From the NCBI GenBank assembly GCA_013698395.1, contig JACCUZ010000151.1:1-6713 (forward strand): DNA of 6,713 nucleotides, given 5' to 3'. Both the position numbers and the translations under genes were made by a program. The notes beneath the pieces were generated by a model that saw only the letters and a program-made list of their open reading frames with translations, did no database searches and was not told the DNA's origin. Below, in pieces: positions 1-4,955 of this stretch (position 1 is its first letter; each line of letters opens with the position of its first letter). The DNA is from Sporichthyaceae bacterium (GTDB lineage Bacteria; Actinomycetota; Actinomycetes; JACCUZ01).

Positions 1-2
1 GC

Positions 3-728
3 GACGCCACCACGTCGCTCCGCGGACCGGCTCTGCGAGAGCTCTCCGGCCAGCGACACCGCCTGGTCCAGGCACTGGTGACCCAGGCCCGTGCCCTTGG
101 CGCGTCCGCCGGCCAGAAGGTGGGTGAGGACACGCTGCGTGCGGTGGAGGAGACGCTGCACGCGGCCCTGGCCGACCCCGCAGCGGCTGACGAGGTGATC
201 TCCGGGCGGCTGACCCACCCGCTGAGCCGCACCGGCTTCGTCGGCCCCAGAACACTGGTTGCTGGGGCGCCGCAATCCAACGCGCCGCGGACCGCCGCAG
301 ATCCGACCGAGCCGGCGCGCGCGTCAGACCGGCGGACGCCGGCTCGCGAGGGAAAGGACGGCCAGCGCCGGACGAGGGCGGAGCAGCGCCGGACGAGGGA
401 GGAGCAGCGCCGGGCGAAGGATGATCAGCGCCGGGCGCAGCGAGCCGACCTGGAGCAACAGCTGGCTCAGGCCTGGGCAGAGGCGGCCGCCGCCGGCGAA
501 GCCCGCGACCGCGCAGCCGACGAGAGCGCGTCGGCGGCCAGGCGTCTCGCTACAGCCGCTCAGGAGCTCGGACGGCTGCGGGACGAACTCGAGCGGGCAA
601 CTACGGCGCACACGAGCGAGCAGGAAACCGCTGACCTCGCCGAGGCCCGGCACCGCGACGCGACGGCCCTGGCCGACGAGACCCGCAGCCGGGTCAGGGA
701 CCTGCAACGACGGTTGGACCGGCTCTGA
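3..728 (+). CDS. Coiled-coil protein of unknown function (5' end outside window)
   Basis: The frame is open from the first bases of the window, so the true start lies upstream; the GTG at 78 is internal and 25 codons before it read as coherent protein. About 241 residues are visible. The N-terminal part (roughly the first 100 residues) is helical and resembles an uncharacterised actinobacterial family that I recognise by pattern only (LRELSGQRHRLVQALV, then EETLHAALADP, then SGRLTHPLS). A low-complexity hinge rich in P, R and A follows. The C-terminal half is a long charged coiled coil rich in E, R, A and Q that begins with four near-perfect QRR heptads. No catalytic motif, signal peptide or membrane segment is visible, so it is likely a cytoplasmic structural or scaffolding protein. 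The function is unknown. The reading frame is convincing; the biology is not known. Confidence 0.8.
   Translation, partial: DATTSLRGPALRELSGQRHRLVQALVTQARALGASAGQKVGEDTLRAVEETLHAALADPAAADEVISGRLTHPLSRTGFVGPRTLVAGAPQSNAPRTAADPTEPARASDRRTPAREGKDGQRRTRAEQRRTREEQRRAKDDQRRAQRADLEQQLAQAWAEAAAAGEARDRAADESASAARRLATAAQELGRLRDELERATTAHTSEQETADLAEARHRDATALADETRSRVRDLQRRLDRL
363..446 (+). repeat. Four tandem 21-bp units encoding QRR heptads
   Basis: Copies start at 363, 384, 405 and 426, each opening with CAGCGCC and spaced exactly 21 bases apart. They are in frame with the surrounding gene and encode QRRTRAE, QRRTREE, QRRAKDD and QRRAQRA. A 21-base period is one coiled-coil heptad, so gain or loss of units lengthens the coil without breaking phase. 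The first two copies are the most alike and the fourth has drifted most. Confidence 0.85.
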
Positions 729-767
729 GCCTTGACGATGCGGGCGGGACAGCGATACGACAGGGCC

Positions 768-890
768 ATGAGGCACCTGCCCGTACGCCACCAGTCGATC
801 GCGCCGCCCAAGTCCGTGGTGGCCTCGATCGTCGCACTGGTCCTGCTCATGGTCGTGGTCTACGTGGTCGTCGCCATCGCCGACGCCTGA
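768..890 (+). CDS. Possible 40-residue single-span membrane peptide
   Basis: ATG at 768 opens a 40-residue frame ending in TGA at 888-890. Residues 1-16 are polar and basic with a PPK turn. Residues 17-38 are an almost unbroken run of V, A, L, I and M with one tyrosine, enough for one membrane helix. An in-frame ATG at 738 would add ten residues (MRAGQRYDRA). Neither start has a clear Shine-Dalgarno sequence; AGGG lies only 2-3 bases before 768. A TTGACG at 732-737 followed by a poor -10 (GATACG, 754-759) would start a transcript near 766-768, compatible with a leaderless message. It follows the coiled-coil gene by 39 bases. I do not recognise the family. A chance ORF is possible, although the hydrophobic run with a clean basic N-terminus argues for a real product. 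Confidence 0.5.
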   Translation: MRHLPVRHQSIAPPKSVVASIVALVLLMVVVYVVVAIADA

Positions 891-930
891 AAACTGGCGC
901 ACCGCCGCGTGACTCGGACCAGCTAGGGGC

Positions 931-966
931 TTGACGGCTGCTGGTTCGCGTGCCATGTTCGAACGG
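931..966 (+). promoter_or_regulatory. Promoter of first tetR gene, predicted leaderless start
   Basis: The -35 TTGACG (931-936) is followed after exactly 17 bases by the -10 CATGTT (954-959). Transcription would start near 966, which is the GTG start codon, and there is no Shine-Dalgarno sequence upstream. An 8-bp palindrome GTTCGAAC (957-964) overlaps the -10 and the start region and may also bind a regulator. The promoter is the best sigma-70-type match in the window. The leaderless start is inferred from spacing. Confidence 0.65.
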
Positions 967-1628
967 TGTTAGGTGAACCTACTCCTGGCTGGCGAGTAGA
1001 ACGCCGTGAGTCGGCTCGGGCCAGGATCCTCGAGACGGCATGGCTGCTCGCCCGCGAGAACGGGTTGGCCGGTCTCAGTCTCCGGGATCTGGCTCGACAG
1101 CTGGGGATGGCGGCTCCCTCCCTGTACTCCTACTTCGCCTCGAAGGACGCGCTCTACGACGCGATGTTCGCGCAGGGTTACCGAGATTTGCTGGCGCTGC
1201 CTCCTATTCAGGCGCCGGACCTGCGTGAGGCACTGCGCCTGCCGGCAGTCCGGTTCGCGCACTTCTGCGTCGAGGATCCTGCCCGCTACCAGCTGTTGTT
1301 CCAGCGCACGGTGCCGGGATTCGTCCCGTCTGAGAAGTCGTATGAGCTGGCAAAGCAGGCGTACGAGGCGTTGGCCGAGCCTGCCAAGAAGTTCGGAGTC
1401 GAGAGTCAGGCCGACCACGACCTGATCTCAGCCGTGTTCGTCGGCCTCGTGGCCCAACAACTGGCGAACGAGCCGACCAGCACCCGATGGATCGACCAGA
1501 TCGACCGCGCTGCGGACATGCTGGTTGACCACCTTGAGCCCACTGTGTCGCCACATCGTGCCGACATCACGGCCCGACCGAGCCGCCCTCGGTCTGCCAC
1601 CTCTGGACGAAGAAGGAGCAAGAAATGA
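966..1628 (+). CDS. TetR/AcrR-family transcriptional regulator, WHG (TetR_C_13-like) type
   Basis: A 220-residue regulator. The N-terminal DNA-binding domain spans about residues 13-62, with the helix-turn-helix around 38-58 (SLRDLARQLGMAAPSLYSYF is the classic TetR pattern). The C-terminal ligand domain (about 75-190) resembles the WHG/TetR_C_13 group, with FAHFCVEDPARYQLLF and later LVAQQLANEP and RWIDQIDRAADML. Residues from about 194 form a basic, proline- and arginine-rich tail that may be disordered. GTG at 966 is chosen because the only later in-frame methionine codon falls inside the helix-turn-helix, and because promoter spacing puts the transcript start on it. The gene overlaps the VOC gene by ATGA, so the two are translationally coupled. 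It probably represses itself and the two downstream genes through the 970-981 dyad. The ligand is unknown. Confidence 0.88.
   Translation: MLGEPTPGWRVERRESARARILETAWLLARENGLAGLSLRDLARQLGMAAPSLYSYFASKDALYDAMFAQGYRDLLALPPIQAPDLREALRLPAVRFAHFCVEDPARYQLLFQRTVPGFVPSEKSYELAKQAYEALAEPAKKFGVESQADHDLISAVFVGLVAQQLANEPTSTRWIDQIDRAADMLVDHLEPTVSPHRADITARPSRPRSATSGRRRSKK
970..981 (+). promoter_or_regulatory. Palindromic operator inside first codons of tetR
   Basis: TAGGT-GA-ACCTA is a perfect 12-bp inverted repeat lying 4 to 15 bases after the predicted transcription start, within codons 2-6 of the regulator. Dyads of this size at a promoter are typical TetR-family sites, so the encoded protein probably represses its own operon here. 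Binding by this particular protein is an inference. Confidence 0.55.
1613..1618 (+). promoter_or_regulatory. Shine-Dalgarno site for the VOC gene
   Basis: AAGGAG lies 6 bases before ATG 1625, inside the last codons of the tetR gene. It fixes the start at 1625 and supports coupled translation through the 4-base overlap. Confidence 0.8.
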
Positions 1629-2059
1629 CGGTTGCCCGCCCTCTGCTGCACCACGCGGCCCTGACAGTGACCGACCTCGAGGCCAGCGTCGACTGGTACT
1701 CGCAGGTCTTCTCCATCCGCCCGCAGATGGATGTTCCACATCAAGGCGGTGTCGGGCGAGTGCTCGCCGACGACGCCAGGACCCTGGCCATCGTGCTGCA
1801 CCGACACGAGGGGAACGGTCAGGAGCGCTTCGCCGAGACACGCACCGGCCTCGACCATCTGGGCCTGATGGTGGCCGACCGCCAGGAGCTGGAGCGGTGG
1901 CAGGACCACCTGGTCGAGCATGGGGTGCAGCGCAGCGCCGAGGCCGACCGTCCGCTCACCCAGGCCCCAATTGCGGACGAGCCCTACGGCTCCGTCCTGA
2001 CCTTCCGGGACCCGGACAACATTGCGCTAGAGCTGTTCTCTCCGCCTCCAGCCGAGTAG
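1625..2059 (+). CDS. VOC-superfamily (glyoxalase/bleomycin resistance-fold) protein
   Basis: A 144-residue protein with the two beta-alpha-beta-beta-beta modules of the vicinal oxygen chelate fold. Module one has the opening strand LHHAALTV and the helix VDWYSQVF. Module two opens with GLDHLGLMV and ends in the hallmark FRDPDNIALELF. Putative metal ligands sit at the four family positions: His10, His59 (where many members have Glu), His78 and Glu136. These proteins use a divalent metal in isomerisation, ring-cleavage or thiol-conjugate reactions, or bind toxic small molecules. The sequence does not say which. Length is normal for a single-domain member, and no signal or membrane segment is seen. 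Overlap with the TetR gene suggests the VOC substrate or a related compound could be the regulator's ligand; that is inference. Confidence 0.87.
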   Translation: MTVARPLLHHAALTVTDLEASVDWYSQVFSIRPQMDVPHQGGVGRVLADDARTLAIVLHRHEGNGQERFAETRTGLDHLGLMVADRQELERWQDHLVEHGVQRSAEADRPLTQAPIADEPYGSVLTFRDPDNIALELFSPPPAE

Positions 2060-2102
2060 GGCGGCGCGCGACTGCGACCGGGAGTCGGGTCAAGGTGTCC
2101 CC

Positions 2103-3434
2103 GTGACCGGCCAATGCCATCGGCAGGTCTTTGTCGCGGCCGGCCGTAGTCGTCACCGTTCCCTGACCCTGCTCGGAGCGGCCTGTCTGACGGTCGGTGT
2201 GTTCATGCTCGGGCACGGTCTCGCAACACCGGGCGTCGCGGACCGGCCGATGAACGCGTGGGTCAGCCGCTTCCCGGTGATCGCGCTGGCGGGATTCGCC
2301 ACGTTGCTCGCCCTGGCGCTGCGGCGCCCGACCGACCGGCTTGGTTTCGTCGGGCGCCACCCGCGTGCCTTCCTGTCCGTCTACGCGTCGGTGATCACCG
2401 TGGCCGTCACGGCTGCCGTGCTCTGGCCGACTGCCGGACCCGGCCACGCCATGGTGCACGGCGAGAGTGAGCTCGGCGACGTCGTACTGCTCCTCTCGGG
2501 CCTCACCCTGCTGGCGACGGGCTGGGGCTACCACCGCCGCTGGCGGCTGGGGCGCGACCGCGTACAGCTCGCACTGGTGCTCGCCTGTTGGCTCGGCGTC
2601 GAGGCGCTCGTATCGCTGCGGTTCGGCAGCCTGTGGCACGTGTCCTCGTGGATCTACCACACCCTCCTGCTCGCCGGCTTCGGCAGCGCCGTCTTTGCTC
2701 TCGTCACGGAGTACCGGCGGGTTCAACTGATAGACGAGACCCTCGCGGGCGTCCGGCTCCACGACGACATGGAGCACATCACCCGTGGCTACCCCGAAGC
2801 GCTTCGCGCGCTGGTCGCCGCGGTCGAGGCCAAGGACGAGCACACTCATGGGCACTCGGCTCGCGTCGCGGAGTACTCCGTACGGCTCGGTCGCCAGATG
2901 GGTCTGGGTCCGTCGCAGCTGCGGGAACTGGCACAGGGAGCGGTGCTGCACGACATCGGCAAGATCGGCACCGCCGATGCGGTCCTCAACAAGCCTGGTC
3001 CCCTCACCCCCGACGAGCGGGCGTGGATCGAGCAACATCCGGTCGCCGGGTGGGAGATCGTGCGCCAGGCACCGTCGCTGCACGCGGCACTGTCCGTCGT
3101 ACGCCACCACCACGAACGGTGGGACGGCACGGGATATCCCGCCGGACTGGCCGGTGACAGCATCCCCCTCCAGGCCAGACTGGCCGCTGTCGCCGACGTG
3201 TGGGATGCACTCACCTCGGAGCGTGCTTACCGTTCGGCATGGAGCGCCCAGCGGGCGCTCGACCACATCGTCGCCGACTCGGGCACGCAGTTCGACCCGG
3301 CGTGCGTCGAGGGGTTCCTCGACGTGCTTGCCGCGCAGGGTGTCGCACCTACCGGCGAGCCAGCTTCGGCTGAAGCCGCGGTCGCCGCTGCAAGCGACTG
3401 CCACGTGCCCTCAGGTGCAGCACCGACACGCTGA
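2103..3434 (+). CDS. Membrane-anchored HD-GYP domain protein (c-di-GMP phosphodiesterase type)
   Basis: A 443-residue protein. The N-terminal half carries about six membrane helices (near residues 21-40, 57-75, 88-108, 125-143, 153-170 and 183-202), with HGLATPGV after the first, a pattern seen in actinobacterial relatives. A linker helix leads to an HD-GYP domain from about 230 to 410. It keeps His251 (HGHSARV), the metal pair HDIGKIG (His283, Asp284), HPVAGWEIV (His312), HHHERWDGTGYP (His335-337, GYP 344-346) and the closing VADVWDAL (Asp365). All expected metal and GYP residues are present, so activity on cyclic-di-GMP is likely. The membrane part probably senses an unknown signal. There is no GGDEF domain. 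The C-terminal tail is alanine-rich. GTG 2103 has AAGG 7 bases upstream. It follows the VOC gene by 43 bases on the same strand and is probably its operon partner. Confidence 0.88.
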   Translation: MTGQCHRQVFVAAGRSRHRSLTLLGAACLTVGVFMLGHGLATPGVADRPMNAWVSRFPVIALAGFATLLALALRRPTDRLGFVGRHPRAFLSVYASVITVAVTAAVLWPTAGPGHAMVHGESELGDVVLLLSGLTLLATGWGYHRRWRLGRDRVQLALVLACWLGVEALVSLRFGSLWHVSSWIYHTLLLAGFGSAVFALVTEYRRVQLIDETLAGVRLHDDMEHITRGYPEALRALVAAVEAKDEHTHGHSARVAEYSVRLGRQMGLGPSQLRELAQGAVLHDIGKIGTADAVLNKPGPLTPDERAWIEQHPVAGWEIVRQAPSLHAALSVVRHHHERWDGTGYPAGLAGDSIPLQARLAAVADVWDALTSERAYRSAWSAQRALDHIVADSGTQFDPACVEGFLDVLAAQGVAPTGEPASAEAAVAAASDCHVPSGAAPTR

Positions 3435-3463
3435 CACCCGCAGGGCGAACCAGCACCTGGTGC
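3412..3463. terminator. Possible bidirectional terminator between convergent genes
   Basis: CAGGTGC (3412-3418) and GCACCTG (3453-3459) form a perfect 7-bp inverted repeat across the 32-base gap between the convergent HD-GYP and DUF2269-like genes. Two shorter dyads lie within it, GGTGC-A-GCACC (3414-3424) and ACCAG-CAC-CTGGT (3449-3461). There is no T-run on either strand, so this is a weak call. Confidence 0.35.
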
Positions 3464-3466
3464 GGT

Positions 3467-4009
3467 CTATGGCGCGGGCGTCGGGTGCTGCATCACCGAC
3501 GTACCGCGCCGCTCCTCCTGCTTCCGCCACCCATACGCAGTCATGCCCGGCGGCTTGTAGACGTTGAGCACCTGGACCACCAGCAGCACCACTAGGCCGA
3601 GCACAGAATGGAACAGGTCGCCCCCAAGTCTGTAGAGACGGGCACCCGTGGCCTCCCGTGCGACGTCTGCGAGGGAGCTGACGGTCGGCATGTGCAGCAG
3701 AAGGACGATCATGGCAAGCGTGGTGAGCACGAACGCGATCAACACCCAGTAGTACCGAAACAAGCCCCACGGGCTGCCCAGCGCCATGACAAGTCCGGTA
3801 ACCCAAGAGGTCAGAGCCAGCGGAACGACGGTGTACCAGCCGATCAGTTCCATCGCGATCCAAGCGGCCCGCACGGTTTCGGCATCGCCGCTGCCTGCCG
3901 CGGCTACACCGAGCACGACGTAGGCAACGACGGCGCCGATCCAACCGACCGAGCAGGTGAGGTGCGTTGCCAGCGCGAACTTGCGTACGCGGGGCGCCAT
4001 GGTGGTCAT
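3467..4009 (-). CDS. DUF2269-like multi-pass membrane protein
   Basis: A 180-residue integral membrane protein with about four hydrophobic helices, near residues 12-38, 55-76, 86-106 and 134-150. Recognisable family stretches are HLTCSVGWIGAVVAYV at the start, MELIGWYTVVPLAL and SPWGLFRYYWVL in the middle, LLLHM near 103-107, and VYKPPGMTAYGWRKQ just before a short basic tail. This matches an actinobacterial membrane family commonly labelled DUF2269 or hypothetical; no reaction is established. The start is ATG 4009-4007, which overlaps the TGA of the upstream small gene as ATGA and so implies coupled translation. A second ATG three codons later is also possible. The open frame extends further upstream, but that part is the out-of-frame shadow of the small gene and is arginine/proline-rich nonsense. 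The gene ends convergent with HD-GYP, 32 bases apart. Confidence 0.82.
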   Translation of the reverse strand: MTTMAPRVRKFALATHLTCSVGWIGAVVAYVVLGVAAAGSGDAETVRAAWIAMELIGWYTVVPLALTSWVTGLVMALGSPWGLFRYYWVLIAFVLTTLAMIVLLLHMPTVSSLADVAREATGARLYRLGGDLFHSVLGLVVLLVVQVLNVYKPPGMTAYGWRKQEERRGTSVMQHPTPAP

Positions 4010-4203
4010 ACGTCGGTGATCCCGACTGCGTGGCGCATGGGACCGTGGTTCCCGCCGCCAATGAGCAGGATGGCGACGAGCGCCAGGACCAGGATGCCCA
4101 CGGCAATACCGGAGACCTTGACCCAGCGCGGAAGGCCAGGACGCGCGCCCGGCACCGCGCCGCCAGTTCCTGGCTCGGTGCGGGGATCGCGCGGGTCGAC
4201 CAT
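4006..4203 (-). CDS. Small single-span membrane protein with HGPMRH tail
   Basis: A 65-residue protein. Residues 1-25 are proline-, glycine- and charge-rich (likely cytoplasmic and flexible), followed by PRWVKV at the membrane edge, one helix at about 29-49 (ends LVAILLIGGG), and a short tail containing NHGPMRH (52-58). Positive charge before the helix predicts the tail faces outside. I recall similar small actinobacterial proteins with an HGPxRH tail beside DUF2269-like genes, but no function is known to me. The two tail histidines and one methionine could bind a metal; that is speculation. The start is ATG 4203-4201, with AGAGAGG (4217-4211) 7 bases upstream. It is first in a two-gene operon, overlapping the next gene by 4 bases, and diverges from the second TetR gene. 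Confidence 0.75.
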   Translation of the reverse strand: MVDPRDPRTEPGTGGAVPGARPGLPRWVKVSGIAVGILVLALVAILLIGGGNHGPMRHAVGITDV

Positions 4204-4239
4204 CGCTTGTCCTCTCTTTGGCGGCCACTCAGCGGTGGA

Positions 4240-4255
4240 TCTCGATTTTACGAGA
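4240..4255 (-). promoter_or_regulatory. Operator-like dyad around the -10 box of the membrane operon
   Basis: TCTCG (4240-4244) and CGAGA (4251-4255) are perfect inverted repeats. The six bases between them read TAAAAT on the minus strand, a near-consensus -10 box, predicting a transcript start near 4238 and a 35-base leader containing the AGAGAGG ribosome site. No convincing -35 is seen. A dyad sitting on the -10 of the divergent operon is the expected place for the adjacent TetR protein to repress it. The repressor's identity is inferred. Confidence 0.55.
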
Positions 4256-4283
4256 CACTATGACTTCCTCGATCCGCTCTGTC

Positions 4284-4313
4284 TAGTCTTCGTCGCGATG
4301 TATGCTCGATGCG
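4284..4313 (+). promoter_or_regulatory. Candidate promoter(s) of second tetR gene
   Basis: Two -10 candidates exist. TAGTCT (4284-4289) has a partial -35 (ATGACT at 4260-4265, 18-base spacing) and would start transcripts at about 4296-4298. TATGCT (4301-4306) is closer to consensus, lacks a good -35, and would start them on the GTG at 4313. No Shine-Dalgarno sequence precedes either start. CTCGAT occurs three times in this region (4241, 4268, 4305). Confidence 0.4.
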
Positions 4314-4891
4314 TGCCGAGGCTATGGGCCCAGACTGTCGACACGCACCGCCGCGAGGTGCGTGAGGCAATCCTGGACACTGCCTCAGCGCTGGTGACTG
4401 AGCGCGGGCTGCTGTCGGTGACGATGTCGCAGATCGCCGAGGAGACCGGGATCGGCCGTGCGACGTTGTACAAGTACTTCCCAGACGTCGAAGCGATCCT
4501 GCGCGCTTGGCACGAACGTCACGTCAGCGCTCATCTCGCGCATCTCGCCGAGCTCCGAGATCACGACGGTGATGCCGGTCAGCGCCTCGAAGCGGTGCTG
4601 CTGGCCTATGCCCGCATGTGCTATCACCGGGAGCGCGACGGCACCGAGGAGCTAGGGGCCCTCTTACATCGGGGAGAACAAGCCGCCAGCGCGCAGCAGG
4701 AGCTCCTAGAGTTGTTCCGAGATCTTCTTGCCGAGGCCGCAGCCACCAACGACTTCCGGGACGATGTCGCACCCAAGGAGCTCGCGAATTACTGCCTGCA
4801 CGCCCTGGCCGCGGCCAGCAGCCTGCCCTCTGAAGCTGCGGTCCGCCGACTTGTAGCGGTCACTCTGGCGGCGTTACGCCCGCCACGCTGA
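4313..4891 (+). CDS. TetR/AcrR-family regulator, divergent from membrane operon
   Basis: A 192-residue regulator. The DNA-binding domain spans residues 10-58, with helix-turn-helix at about 36-56 (TMSQIAEETGIGRATLYKYF). The ligand domain begins near residue 60 with AWHERHVSAHLAHLAELRD, continues through LHRGEQAASAQQELLELFRDLLAEA, and ends in DDVAPKELANYCLHALAAA and a short LRPPR tail. This matches a conserved actinobacterial TetR subgroup whose members usually begin MPRLW, so GTG 4313 is preferred. An in-frame ATG at 4298 would add five residues (MYARC), and open frame further upstream crosses the divergent promoter and is not credible. It diverges from the 65-residue/DUF2269-like operon and probably represses it through the 4240-4255 dyad. 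It converges on the lyase gene, 64 bases away. The ligand is unknown. Confidence 0.87.
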   Translation: MPRLWAQTVDTHRREVREAILDTASALVTERGLLSVTMSQIAEETGIGRATLYKYFPDVEAILRAWHERHVSAHLAHLAELRDHDGDAGQRLEAVLLAYARMCYHRERDGTEELGALLHRGEQAASAQQELLELFRDLLAEAAATNDFRDDVAPKELANYCLHALAAASSLPSEAAVRRLVAVTLAALRPPR

Positions 4892-4915
4892 CTCGTCGCG
4901 ACTCGACTCCTCCAA

Positions 4916-4954
4916 GGGGCTTCCTCGGCTTCGACGAGGCAGTCATTGCGCCCC
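4916..4954. terminator. Nested hairpin between convergent tetR and lyase genes
   Basis: An outer stem GGGGC/GCCCC (4916-4920 with 4950-4954) encloses an inner stem CCTCG/CGAGG (4923-4927 with 4935-4939). Position in the 64-base convergent gap fits a bidirectional terminator, but there is no T-run on either side. Confidence 0.35.
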
Positions 4955-4955
4955 C

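Noticed and set aside
324..956. Minus-strand 210-residue open frame
   Set aside because: It overlaps the coiled-coil gene and the small membrane frame, has no recognisable motif, and shows antisense-type composition.
1956..3404. 482-residue minus-strand open frame
   Set aside because: It lies opposite the HD-GYP gene, which has full catalytic motifs; the frame is arginine-rich and low in hydrophobic structure, as expected from an antisense shadow in GC-rich DNA.
4010..4228. 73-residue N-terminal extension of the DUF2269-like protein
   Set aside because: It is the out-of-frame shadow of the 65-residue gene; the ATGA junction at 4009-4006 explains the true start.
3608..4312. Upstream extension of the second TetR gene to 3608
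   Set aside because: The extension runs antisense through the DUF2269-like gene and the divergent promoter, and the family N-terminus starts at the GTG of 4313.
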